From: an uncultured Porphyromonadaceae bacterium | GTDB taxonomy: Bacteria > Bacteroidota > Bacteroidia > Bacteroidales > Muribaculaceae | Length of the DNA stretch: 31,841 nucleotides | Assembly (NCBI GenBank): GCA_900547825.1 | Contig: URII01000026.1 | Coordinates: forward strand, 1 to 31,841 | Direction of reading: 5' to 3' | Part shown: positions 1-7,528 of the stretch, one piece after another | Numbering within the stretch: the stretch's first letter is position 1 | How the letters are laid out: every line of letters begins with the position of its first letter | Position numbers and translations under genes: made by a program | Notes under the pieces: generated by a model | The model's input: only the letters and a program-made list of their open reading frames with translations | Told to the model about the DNA's origin: nothing | Database searches by the model: none

Positions 1-14
1 AAGATATTTTAAAA

Positions 15-143
15 CTCCTCCTCTGTGTTTTGCGAAGCAAAATATAGGGGAGGTGTCACGCAGTGACGGAGGGGTTGAAAACCGTGGTAAGCGGAGCGTA
101 TTGGGTAGCAACCACTCCCCTACCGTGTCCCGTAGCATTACGG
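15..143. repeat. Hairpin-rich repeat-like intergenic element
   Basis: Several nested inverted repeats lie here. Bases 17-33 pair with 37-53 around a GAA loop, giving 17 pairs of which three are G-T. Bases 55-59 pair with 63-67, and 130-134 pair with 139-143. The segments AGGGGAG (46-52) and CTCCCCT (115-121) could also pair. The mix of CTCC/GGAG blocks with short hairpins resembles dispersed palindromic elements found in many gut bacterial genomes, but a copy number cannot be shown from one window. The G-T pairs are compatible with an RNA folded from the plus strand. A long minus-strand open frame crosses it and is not credible as a gene. Confidence 0.4.
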
Positions 144-157
144 AGTACTCTGTGTAA

Positions 158-169
158 CTTTACGTAAAG
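158..169. terminator. Perfect 12-base palindrome at end of the 93-aa gene
   Basis: CTTTACGTAAAG is a perfect palindrome that overlaps the last codons and the TAA stop of the small membrane-protein gene on the minus strand. It may form part of a weak transcript end together with the hairpins further left. There is no clear U-run, so the terminator role is an inference. Confidence 0.2.
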
Positions 170-441
170 AAATGGAAATAGATGACAAGCGTTATAAATA
201 TATATACAATCCAAGCGATAACGGTGTAGAACAACTCCCAGTTGGCATACGGTTCGTTGTGAGCTCTGCACCAACGTCGATGGGAGATTAGCCCCCACTG
301 CGGTATGGCAAACAAGGCTATCGACAGCCCGATGAGCCACTTGATGCCTACAACGAAACAAAGCCCCGCAAGCCATGTTTCCACGAACGCGATTAGCTCG
401 ATGTATTTCAAGCGGATAACCGATTTGCTTTTCTTTTTCAT
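160..441 (-). CDS. Small hypothetical membrane protein (93 aa)
   Basis: No family was recognised. The 93-residue product starts with a basic stretch (KKKSK, residues 2-6). It then has a long hydrophobic region at about residues 14-50, probably two membrane passes, a polar loop with HRRWCRAHNEPY near residues 54-65, and a last hydrophobic segment at about 70-92. It is therefore probably an inner-membrane protein. Its ATG overlaps the TGA of the upstream 87-aa gene by four bases (ATGA at 438-441), so the two are very likely translated together. The aromatic-rich short helices and tandem layout also fit an immunity-like or toxin-like small membrane pair, but nothing in the sequence shows this. 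Confidence 0.6.
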   Translation of the reverse strand: MKKKSKSVIRLKYIELIAFVETWLAGLCFVVGIKWLIGLSIALFAIPQWGLISHRRWCRAHNEPYANWELFYTVIAWIVYIFITLVIYFHFFT

Positions 442-701
442 GATGCGGCAACTAAATTATGAACAGTCCAATAAGTAAATATACACCAATAAAGCAGATA
501 AAGAATCCACCACGGCACAAATAAATATTCGTCTTTTTTCTTGCACCGAAAGGGATAATAGACCAATTGGCCGAATAGTGTCGCACAGGCTGTCAGTCCT
601 ATCCACGCTACTGCTGTACCCAAATCGCTCATGAGCATCAAGATAAAACAAATAGAGATATTAGTTTCCACTTGTTTTTCGTATTTATTTAATTCGAACA
701 T
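438..701 (-). CDS. Small hypothetical membrane protein (87 aa)
   Basis: No family was recognised. The product begins with a polar N-terminus (MFELNKYEKQVET), then has hydrophobic segments at about residues 15-50 and 62-84, separated by a short basic loop (RCKKKDE). A two- to three-pass inner-membrane protein is likely. It is the first gene of a two-gene unit, and its stop overlaps the start of the 93-aa gene by ATGA. No strong TAnnTTTG box was found directly upstream of the start at 701. Its layout of short helices around a basic loop resembles that of its partner, so the two may be diverged copies of one small protein or subunits of one complex. That is inference. Confidence 0.6.
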   Translation of the reverse strand: MFELNKYEKQVETNISICFILMLMSDLGTAVAWIGLTACATLFGQLVYYPFRCKKKDEYLFVPWWILYLLYWCIFTYWTVHNLVAAS

Positions 702-1000
702 ATGTTGCTGATATGAACTCTTGTTAATAGTAATTTTAGTCGATAGCTTATAAATGGCCTTAGTGTCTATTTGGTTAATCCTAAACAGCCCATGCTAAGG
801 ATAAATATCCTCCGATATTCTTATAATATATTGAATGCTTTCGGCTGTTTGTTTTCATGGTTTTATGGTTTATAGATTAACGTTTGCAAGATAAATAAAA
901 AAATAAATTTTGCAATATTTTAACCGGTTTTTCTATTTTGTTTTTGTATCATCATGCCATAAATGAGTGTGTGACTTGTTTTTACTTTGTCGAAAAAACA
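702..1000. other. AT-rich intergenic region between divergent genes
   Basis: This gene-free stretch separates the minus-strand small membrane genes from the plus-strand hypothetical gene. It is strongly AT-rich and must carry promoters for both sides. No copy of the full TAnnTTTG box with a spaced TTG was found. The closest match for the rightward gene is TACTTTG at 983-989, one base short of the consensus spacing. No RNA gene is recognisable. Confidence 0.5.
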
Positions 1001-1498
1001 ATGGAAACACAAGAACAAAAAATGGTGGAACAGCTGTCGATGCGCCGTATGGAGATTGAGATGTTGAGGTGTGAAGTATTGTTCCGGTACTACGAACGGT
1101 TGCTCGGTTTAGATGTGATAAACGATCGTGACGAAGTGAAGAGTGTCATGACTTGTATCAACACGCTCGAACGCTATGCCCGCAAATATGAAAAGAAGTT
1201 CGAGGAGTTGTTTGCGAATCAAAAAGAGGCTATGCCCGAAGTTGCTGTGTCGGAGTCGGACTCTCCGAAAGAGGCGAATCGGGTGGCGGACATCGATATG
1301 GACAGGGAGGAGTGCGAATTGCCGGATATAGAAGACCGTGAGCAGTCGCAAGTCCCGCTTGTCGCACCTGCTTCTCTTTTGCGAAACAATCAGGAGTGTT
1401 CAGACCTTTCGACGATAAATCATGTTTCGCATCGGGCGGTCGATCCCATTGTCAAGCTGAAAAAACAATCTTCTAAAAAAGTTCGTCGAAAGAGATAG
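1001..1498 (+). CDS. Hypothetical protein (165 aa)
   Basis: No family was recognised. The frame is open from 938, but its first 21 codons (MFLYHHAINECVTCFYFVEK...) do not look like the rest. The ATG at 1001 gives a sensible start (METQEQKMVEQLS). Residues 1-75 are predicted helical and charged, with Leu and Met spacing that suggests a coiled coil or helical hairpin. Residues 75-130 are acidic and low in hydrophobics, hence probably disordered. The C-terminus is very basic (KLKKQSSKKVRRKR). There is no signal peptide or membrane segment, so it is probably cytoplasmic. An acidic middle with a basic tail would fit a nucleic-acid or ribosome contact, but that is speculation. It converges with the lipoprotein gene. 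Confidence 0.6.
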   Translation: METQEQKMVEQLSMRRMEIEMLRCEVLFRYYERLLGLDVINDRDEVKSVMTCINTLERYARKYEKKFEELFANQKEAMPEVAVSESDSPKEANRVADIDMDREECELPDIEDREQSQVPLVAPASLLRNNQECSDLSTINHVSHRAVDPIVKLKKQSSKKVRRKR

Positions 1499-1562
1499 CC
1501 ACCAAAGACATCGATAGGCTATCGCGAATGCCGTTTGAAAAACAAGAGACTCTCGGTGGCGA

Positions 1563-2057
1563 TTAAACGAGCTTTTTTCTTCTTTTCACTTCGGCTTTTA
1601 ATTTGTTCAGCCATTTGTCGTAGGTCGATTCCTTCAAAAGCATGGTATGGGAGGTTTGCTTTTGATTGACTTCGTTTTTGCGGGTAACGGTCAGTTCGTT
1701 CCGGTAAAGAGAGAGCTTTACCTCCGTACGTTTGTCGGAAAGCGGTAGAATGAGGAATACGGCTTCGGTCGATTCCCTTTCGGTAGCTGTACCGAAGGTT
1801 TTTAAATTCCTTTCTACATCGTCCCGCTCGATGTGTCGTGTACCTCGTATGATTCCGCTCTCTTTGTCGGCTTGCACGATAGTGAACTGCTCGGCTTGTA
1901 GAAGCGATAAGGTCGAATAAAATACCATGTCGTGGTTTTCGTCGAAATATTCCGATGTAATTCGGGTAACATCGTCGGAAGATAGTTCTTTGAATAAACT
2001 GCAAGAGGAGAGAAACAGGAGCGGAACGAGTAAAGACAGTTTGGGTAATCGACTCAT
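1563..2057 (-). CDS. Hypothetical lipoprotein (164 aa)
   Basis: The ATG at 2057 is preferred over one 18 codons upstream because it puts a classic lipoprotein signal at the N-terminus: MSRLPK, a hydrophobic core, then the lipobox LSSC (Cys 19). The mature part contains SDDVTRITSEYF, a segment of alternating hydrophobic residues, and a basic C-terminus (EVKRRKKLV). It is probably a membrane-anchored periplasmic or outer-membrane protein of unknown role. It lies just downstream of the beta-galactosidase on the same strand, but a strong hairpin separates them, so it probably has a separate transcript or is expressed by read-through. I do not recognise the domain, although short two-layer lipoproteins of this size are common in Bacteroidales. 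Confidence 0.65.
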   Translation of the reverse strand: MSRLPKLSLLVPLLFLSSCSLFKELSSDDVTRITSEYFDENHDMVFYSTLSLLQAEQFTIVQADKESGIIRGTRHIERDDVERNLKTFGTATERESTEAVFLILPLSDKRTEVKLSLYRNELTVTRKNEVNQKQTSHTMLLKESTYDKWLNKLKAEVKRRKKLV

Positions 2058-2073
2058 AAAATGTTTATTTATA

Positions 2074-2105
2074 AATATATCCCGGAAGTCATTCCGGGAT
2101 ATATT
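2074..2105 (-). terminator. Stem-loop terminator after the beta-galactosidase gene
   Basis: A perfect 14-pair inverted repeat (2074-2087 with 2092-2105, loop GTCA) has the core CCCGGAA/TTCCGGG. It starts 9 bases after the end of the beta-galactosidase reading frame on the minus strand. It is followed on that strand by an A/T-rich run, but not a pure U tract. It probably ends or attenuates the beta-galactosidase transcript before the lipoprotein gene. Confidence 0.65.
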
Positions 2106-2113
2106 CGGCAATT

Positions 2114-5100
2114 TTAGTATTGTTTGATGGCTTTCTCAAAGTTAGCGTTTTTATCCAAAGGAATTAAGCTGAATCCGTAAGAAATTTTTCCGGGAGCTAA
2201 ATTGATTTGGTATTCCTCATGAGGCTGAGCGCCCCAAGAATCGTCTCCGCCGAGTCCCATCATACGGTAATCGATGAACAGGTCGACCAGTTCGGCCGGC
2301 TTGGGATCGCAGTTGTGACGTTGCCCGGGATTTTCGGGACGCTGACGACCGTCGTCACGATGGTCTCCGCTATCGAACGATTCGAGGGGATAGTTCGAAA
2401 CATTGAATTCCAACAAGCTGTCGGCGACGATTAGCAAAGCGTTCTTTTTGCCTGTAAGAGCAAACCAGCTCACATCGGTGCGATGGTTATTTTCTTGCGG
2501 ACGTACATACGGCTCGTAAAGGTCGGCTATGTTGGCTTCGTATCGCCCGATAAAACAACTGGTACGGCGGTCTATGTAGTTTTCCCACGGTCCTCGGCCA
2601 TAGTATTCCAACCGGGTGAATGAGTCGGGTAACTGCATACGCAATCCTACGCGGGGAATCATGGGCGCTTGGGGATCGGATACCTCGAACGTGTTGTCTA
2701 CTTTGATAACCCCGTTACCGAATATCGTATAGGAGATTTCCCATTCCGACCGGGTTTGCGGGTAAAGGTATCGGCAAACGACACGAACGTTATCGTTCTC
2801 TTTTTTATCGATGGAGAATGAACGGGCGACAGGGGGCTGTTGGGAGGCTTCTTTCCATTTACCCAATAGCTTGGGTGAGTTATAGCCGTAGTCGTTGTCT
2901 AACGGAGCTCTCCAAAAAGCGGGGCGGAGTCCGAATCCGTCGAGGATATATTCGGTTCCTTTATACCGGTACGAGGTGATCAAGCCGCTGTTTTTGTCGA
3001 ATGTAACGCTGAAATTCTTGCCGGAGAAAATCGTCTCGTCACCATTATCGGTTTGTGAGACGACTCCTTGATCGGGTTTTGCAACTGGCTTGACGGCCGG
3101 TTTGACCGAGATTTGTTCGCGTGCTACGACATAACCTTGCGGAAGGAAAGGTTCCGCTTTTTTCTGTCTGGCCTCGAATTCGATTTGATAGTCTACGGTT
3201 TCTTTATCCATATTCGGCAGCCCGTTCAATGTAACCGTACATTTCTGACGCGGACGCAACGAGACGGTGAATTTCCCGGTTTTCAATACTTTCCCGTTCC
3301 CTTTTACCGCATAAGCGAAATCGTATTTGTCGAGGTCTGTGAAGAAAAATTCGTTTTGAACTTCGATCGTTCCTTTCGTTCGGTCGAAGTTTTTGAATTT
3401 GATATTTTGATAAACCTTGCCCATTTCAATGGTCTGTGGTTTTATTTTCCGGTCGGGATATACGATACCATTGATGCAGAAATCTCCATCGGAGGGAGTT
3501 CCGGTATCTCCGTAATCACCGCCGTAAGCCCAGAATTTTTCGCCTTTTTCATTTGTCTTTTCGAGTCCTTGATCTACCCAGTCCCATATACAGCCGCCTT
3601 GAAGAAGATCGTATTTTTCGATGATATCCCAATAATCTTGGAAGTTTCCCAAACTGTTCCCCATAGCGTGGGCATATTCGCATAGGATAAGAGGCCGATG
3701 CGATTTGGGGTTAAGAGCATATGCTTCGATTCCTTTCGGGGAAATATACATGGGGCAAACGATATCCGTATTCCATTCATGTTCGGCACGTTCGTATTGA
3801 ACCGGACGAGACGGATCCCGTTGTTTCAGCCACAAATAAGTTTCATAAAAACAGTAACCGTTCCCCGCCTCGTTCCCCAGAGACCATGTGATGATAGACG
3901 GGTGGTTTTTATCCCTTTCTACCATGTCTTTAAGACGGTCTAAATGAGCTGGTAAATAGAGAGGATTGTTACCGAGACTTCCTCCGGTTTGTAAGCTATA
4001 TCCCATACCATGAGACTCTATGTTGGCTTCGTCGATGACATAGAATCCGTATTCGTCGCATAGTTCATAAAATCTTTTTTGTTGAGGATAGTGACAAGTA
4101 CGAACCGTATTTACATTGTATTTTTTCCAAAGCTCGAAATCTTTGAGCATGGTTTCTTCGGTTATGTAATGACCGGTAAGCGGGTCGTGCTCGTGTACGT
4201 TAACCCCCTTTACAAGGATAGGTTGCCCGTTGACTAACAGTTGTTTGTTCTTGATTTCGATGGTGCGGAACCCTATACGGGAAGGAATGCATTCTTCGAT
4301 TTTCCCTGTTTCATCGGCAGTCGAAATAAGTAGTGTGTATAGATTCGGAGTCTCGGCGGTCCATGCTTTTACGTCGTTTATCGTTTCTGCAAAAGAGACG
4401 GATTGTGAACTGTTCTTGTCGAGTTTTATCGCTTTTTCCCCGTGGGCTACGGTTTGTTCGGCGTGGTCGATGAGTCGATACGAAACGGAAATGGAACGCG
4501 CCTTAACCTCGTCGTTTTGTACTTTTACATCGAGTTTGAATACCCCGTTCTTGAATGATGAGTCGAGAGGTGTTTGTACTTCGAAATCAGCGATTCGGCT
4601 TTGCGGCTGGGTATAGAGATATACGTCTCTTTCAAATCCGGTCAGCCTCCAAAAGTCCTGTCCCTCGAAATAATTGGCATCGGAGAATCTGTGCATTTGT
4701 ACGGCTAAGGTATTTTCCCCGGGTTTTACGACAGGAGTTATATCGAATTGTACCGGAACTTTCCCTGCTTTCGACATACCTATGAATTCACCGTTCAGAT
4801 AGAAGTAAGCAGCACCTTTTACCGCATCGGCGCTTAGAAAGATTCTTTTTCCTTTCCAGTTTGCGGGGAGGGCAAAATCCCGGCGGTATGTACCGGTCGG
4901 GTTCCACGCTTCGGGAACCATAGGAGGATTGGGCTCTTGGAGATATTTGTCGAATCCCGGAGATACGAATTCATACCCTACGTTTACGTAGATGGGGTCG
5001 CCGAATCCTTGCAGCTCCCAGTTTCCGGGGACTTTTATCTCTTTCCAATCGGCGGTGTTAAAATCGGGCTCCATGAAATTCATGGGTCTTTCTTTGAATT

Positions 5101-5341
5101 TTTCGGTATAATGGAATTTCCATATCCCGTTCAAAGGTAGGTAGAAACTTCCGTTCGCCTTGTCTTTGTTCAAAGCCGATGTCTCGTCGATGTAAGAGGT
5201 GAAACTGGCATGAGGCGGCAGCTTGTTGATACTGAGTAATTGCGGGTCGGTAATTTCGGCAAATCGATTTTCTTGCTGTTGTCCGAAGATAGGTGCGGAT
5301 AACAGGCAAGCGGCCGATAGAAATAGCACAATGTTCTTCAT
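2114..5341 (-). CDS. GH2 family beta-galactosidase (LacZ-type, exported)
   Basis: This hydrolyses terminal beta-galactosides, by similarity to E. coli LacZ. The 1075-residue protein opens with a signal peptide (KNIVLFLSAACLLSAPIFG), so it is periplasmic or surface exposed, as usual for glycan-degrading Bacteroidota. The sugar-binding jelly-roll domain spans about residues 65-245, with GTYRRDF and FWRLTGFERDVYL. It is followed by an Ig-like domain to about 365 and a TIM barrel with VNVHEHDP, CHYPQ, the acid/base Glu 491 in WSLGNEAGNG and the nucleophile Glu 555 in LCEYAHAMGNS. The C-terminal part carries the Bgal small-chain domain (about 775-1060, with RAPLDNDYG and YYGRGPWENY). The length is typical for the family. 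It sits 49 bases downstream of an AraC-type regulator and is probably controlled by it. No SusC/SusD pair is visible nearby, so it is not an obvious polysaccharide utilisation locus. Confidence 0.95.
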   Translation of the reverse strand: MKNIVLFLSAACLLSAPIFGQQQENRFAEITDPQLLSINKLPPHASFTSYIDETSALNKDKANGSFYLPLNGIWKFHYTEKFKERPMNFMEPDFNTADWKEIKVPGNWELQGFGDPIYVNVGYEFVSPGFDKYLQEPNPPMVPEAWNPTGTYRRDFALPANWKGKRIFLSADAVKGAAYFYLNGEFIGMSKAGKVPVQFDITPVVKPGENTLAVQMHRFSDANYFEGQDFWRLTGFERDVYLYTQPQSRIADFEVQTPLDSSFKNGVFKLDVKVQNDEVKARSISVSYRLIDHAEQTVAHGEKAIKLDKNSSQSVSFAETINDVKAWTAETPNLYTLLISTADETGKIEECIPSRIGFRTIEIKNKQLLVNGQPILVKGVNVHEHDPLTGHYITEETMLKDFELWKKYNVNTVRTCHYPQQKRFYELCDEYGFYVIDEANIESHGMGYSLQTGGSLGNNPLYLPAHLDRLKDMVERDKNHPSIITWSLGNEAGNGYCFYETYLWLKQRDPSRPVQYERAEHEWNTDIVCPMYISPKGIEAYALNPKSHRPLILCEYAHAMGNSLGNFQDYWDIIEKYDLLQGGCIWDWVDQGLEKTNEKGEKFWAYGGDYGDTGTPSDGDFCINGIVYPDRKIKPQTIEMGKVYQNIKFKNFDRTKGTIEVQNEFFFTDLDKYDFAYAVKGNGKVLKTGKFTVSLRPRQKCTVTLNGLPNMDKETVDYQIEFEARQKKAEPFLPQGYVVAREQISVKPAVKPVAKPDQGVVSQTDNGDETIFSGKNFSVTFDKNSGLITSYRYKGTEYILDGFGLRPAFWRAPLDNDYGYNSPKLLGKWKEASQQPPVARSFSIDKKENDNVRVVCRYLYPQTRSEWEISYTIFGNGVIKVDNTFEVSDPQAPMIPRVGLRMQLPDSFTRLEYYGRGPWENYIDRRTSCFIGRYEANIADLYEPYVRPQENNHRTDVSWFALTGKKNALLIVADSLLEFNVSNYPLESFDSGDHRDDGRQRPENPGQRHNCDPKPAELVDLFIDYRMMGLGGDDSWGAQPHEEYQINLAPGKISYGFSLIPLDKNANFEKAIKQY

Positions 5342-5390
5342 GTCGTTTATCGTTTTTATTTGTGAATAGTGTGTTATTTATTATAGACGG

Positions 5391-6251
5391 TCATTCACCT
5401 CGATATGAGGACGGAGATTGTCCGGTATTTTGTTTAAAAAATTTGCCGAAGAAAGATTGATTGGCAAAGTTCAGTTCTTCCGAAATTTCTTGGATACTTA
5501 GCGTCGTGGTTTTTAGGAGTTGTTTGGCGGCCATAATAACGACGTCGGAAATGATCTCGTGAGCGGTCTTGTGACTTAATTGCTTGATGACCGAGGATAA
5601 ATGCTTGGGCGATATACAAAGTTTATCGGCATAAAAATCGACGCTGCGATTTTCTTTATAATGCTGGGTAAGCAAGGAGAGAAACCTCCATAGAATATCT
5701 TCTTTACGGGATATTTTCAATTTCTTGCGTTCTACCCGTATGGCAAACATTTGGTTTAACTCCAAGATGAAAGCAGAAATAAGAGAACGTATGATTGCAT
5801 AGTTTACGTGGGCCTCGTATCTGTTTTGTATCAGACGAAAATAGCCTTCGACCACCATCGACTCATTCGCTGAAAGGGACGTATGCGGGTGTCTGGCGAT
5901 ATAGGTACTTAACGAGAAAATGGTTTCCAAGTCCAAAAAAGCATTTCTTTCTTTGGGCGAGTGTTCTCTCATCGAGAAATAACGAGCCTGAAAGTCACTA
6001 CTCGTTTTTATCGGTTTCCAAATCGTGTTGGGGTAGAGGAAAGCGATGCTACCGGGTTCGAGTACATATTCTGTAAAGTTCAGTTGCACGGTTTTACAAC
6101 CTTGGGTACATAATACGATCGTAAGTTTGTCGGAAGATATGAGTAGCGTGTTATCTTCGGAAGAGGAAACGGGCCTTTCAAAAGAAAGTAGAAAATGTTC
6201 CTGCGTTTGCGGATTTAGATTCGTATCCGTAGATTTTGGAGGCATTTGCAT
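5391..6251 (-). CDS. AraC family transcriptional regulator
   Basis: This is a 286-residue regulator. The N-terminal half (about residues 20-140) looks like a cupin-type effector-binding domain, with EPGSIAFLYPNTIW as the typical beta-hairpin signature. The C-terminal 100 residues hold the two helix-turn-helix motifs of AraC proteins: SVDFYADKLCISPKHLSSVIK for the first, and IQEISEELNFANQSFFGKFFKQNTGQSPSSYR for the second. It acts in the cytoplasm on promoter DNA. It lies directly upstream of the beta-galactosidase on the same strand, with no visible promoter in the 49-base gap, so the two probably share a transcript. The natural inference is that it senses a sugar or breakdown product and controls the enzyme. 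A second ATG two codons downstream is an equally possible start. Confidence 0.92.
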   Translation of the reverse strand: MQMPPKSTDTNLNPQTQEHFLLSFERPVSSSEDNTLLISSDKLTIVLCTQGCKTVQLNFTEYVLEPGSIAFLYPNTIWKPIKTSSDFQARYFSMREHSPKERNAFLDLETIFSLSTYIARHPHTSLSANESMVVEGYFRLIQNRYEAHVNYAIIRSLISAFILELNQMFAIRVERKKLKISRKEDILWRFLSLLTQHYKENRSVDFYADKLCISPKHLSSVIKQLSHKTAHEIISDVVIMAAKQLLKTTTLSIQEISEELNFANQSFFGKFFKQNTGQSPSSYRGE

Positions 6252-6279
6252 ATGGTATCCTTCATAAAGTCAATACGGA

Positions 6280-6310
6280 CAAAGATAAAAATTTTATCTG
6301 AATCGGACAA
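6280..6310 (-). promoter_or_regulatory. Bacteroidota sigma-type promoter for the araC-like/beta-galactosidase unit
   Basis: On the minus strand TATCTTTG (6280-6287) matches the -7 consensus TAnnTTTG. A TTG (6308-6310) lies 20 bases upstream, in the position of the -33 element. The expected start of transcription is about 6273, giving a leader of roughly 20 bases before the regulator ATG at 6251. Confidence 0.7.
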
Positions 6311-6364
6311 CCCGATATGGGCGATTCGCTCAAATTAATATTAAGAGTTTGAGAAATATAAAAG

Positions 6365-6395
6365 AAAGAGTTTTCTGAATTTCAGAAAACTCTTT
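6365..6395 (-). terminator. Terminator after gldN (end of the T9SS operon)
   Basis: A 14-pair stem (6365-6378 with 6382-6395) with a 3-base loop lies 16 bases after the gldN stop on the minus strand. It is followed on that strand by CTTTTATATTT, a U-rich tail. The stem itself is A/T-rich and could also work from the plus strand. It separates the secretion operon from the araC-like gene. Confidence 0.75.
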
Positions 6396-6411
6396 TATGG
6401 TTTAATATAGT

Positions 6412-7500
6412 TTAACGCGTTCGGCGAACGGAGCGTACGGGGGCAGCAGATGATTTTTTTTGTTTCGGTTGTTTTTGCTTTTTTACTTTCGCCTCTTTCT
6501 GTTTTTTTGCCCGTGAAGACCGAGCGGTGCGGCTTTTCTCTTTCTTTTGTTTGTCATTGTCGAGCGTTTCTCCGTTTTCTTTTGCTTCTTTGGCCGCTTG
6601 CTCTTCTTTGGCTTTCGCTATTTCTTCGGGGGAGGGAACCCATAGATTTTCATTAAAGTTTTTCAGTTGTTTTTCTATGCTGTCTTGTGCTTGTTTCCGA
6701 ATGGAGTCATTGGGATACATTTGCATGAGCGACTGGTTCCGCAGGTTTTGGGTTTTGTAGATTTCCCCTTCGTACATTCGCATTTGGAAGTAATCGTCGT
6801 AGTTGTATTGCTGTACGTTGTTTTCGTTGCTCGCCAAGATGTATTGGCGTGCGATGTAGGGGCGTATGTCGTTGTATTTAACCCAGAACATGGGGTATTT
6901 GACTGCTTCGCCTCCGAAGTCGCCCGTACGGTGAAGTACCGGGCAGATGGCCTCGATGGACGGTTTTACCTGCGAGGTGCGGCGGTCGAATATCCATTTT
7001 TCCAAGATATAATAGGAGAGTACCTCGTTGGAGGGTATATCGCTTTCCTCTACCGTGAAGCGGGGATTCTTCTCGGAGTATCCTTTTGCCGGGGCATACA
7101 GGATATGGAAGCGGTCGAACATTTCTTTTACTTTGATGCGATATTCGTCGGTGAATATTTCTCGTCCGTCGAGGTATTCGTATGCCGGTATCTGGTTGTT
7201 CGCCAAAAGTTTCATGACAATTCTGAAAAGATTCTCCTGATTTTCGGTGGACTCTTCGGGATAATAGAGCGGCATATTTTTCTCTTTGTTTAAGTCGATT
7301 TGCCGATAGATTACCCTCATCCACGGAATGTCGGCATCCGATGCATCCTGAGTGTCATAAAGCGATTGAGCCCGGACGCTGAGTTGGTTGTTTGTCTTTT
7401 TCGAGTTGTCGGTATCGCTTTTTTTGATTACTTGTGCATGACTCCCTATTGCCGACCATAGCAGGCAGAGGGTCAAACAGCTTTTTATCAGGGTATTCAT
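6412..7500 (-). CDS. gldN: Type IX secretion / gliding protein GldN (PorN)
   Basis: GldN/PorN is a periplasmic protein that, with GldK/PorK, forms the large ring at the outer membrane in the type IX secretion system. The ATG at 7500 is chosen because a signal peptide follows at once (MNTLIKSCLTLCLLWSAIGSHAQ). An in-frame ATG seven codons earlier (7521) would lie 7 bases after the gldM stop and cannot be excluded. The body has the family pattern DIPWMRVIYRQIDLNKEKN, PLYYP, NLFRIVMKLL, WIFDRRTSQ and RPYIARQYI. Unusually, the last 50 or so residues are Lys/Arg-rich (KKQKEAKVKKQKQPKQKK...), probably a disordered basic tail. It is last in the order porT, porP, gldK, gldL, gldM, gldN and is followed by a terminator. 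Confidence 0.93.
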   Translation of the reverse strand: MNTLIKSCLTLCLLWSAIGSHAQVIKKSDTDNSKKTNNQLSVRAQSLYDTQDASDADIPWMRVIYRQIDLNKEKNMPLYYPEESTENQENLFRIVMKLLANNQIPAYEYLDGREIFTDEYRIKVKEMFDRFHILYAPAKGYSEKNPRFTVEESDIPSNEVLSYYILEKWIFDRRTSQVKPSIEAICPVLHRTGDFGGEAVKYPMFWVKYNDIRPYIARQYILASNENNVQQYNYDDYFQMRMYEGEIYKTQNLRNQSLMQMYPNDSIRKQAQDSIEKQLKNFNENLWVPSPEEIAKAKEEQAAKEAKENGETLDNDKQKKEKSRTARSSRAKKQKEAKVKKQKQPKQKKSSAAPVRSVRRTR

Positions 7501-7528
7501 ATTTGCTGAATTATATTTCATATTGGCC

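Noticed and set aside
56..451. 131-codon minus-strand frame with Cys/His-rich product
   Set aside because: It crosses the hairpin-rich element and lies on the same strand as, but out of frame with, the more credible 93-aa membrane protein. Its composition looks like a shadow reading.
938..1000. Upstream extension of the 165-aa hypothetical protein
   Set aside because: The 21 extra residues are Cys/His/Phe-rich and unlike the rest, and the ATG at 1001 starts the charged helical region.
1498..1562. Possible GCCACC/GGTGGC hairpin between the convergent genes
   Set aside because: Only six pairs, separated by a loop of more than 50 bases, and no U tract, so it cannot be supported as a terminator.
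3068..3685. 205-codon plus-strand frame
   Set aside because: It lies wholly inside the beta-galactosidase gene on the other strand, whose motifs and catalytic residues are intact.
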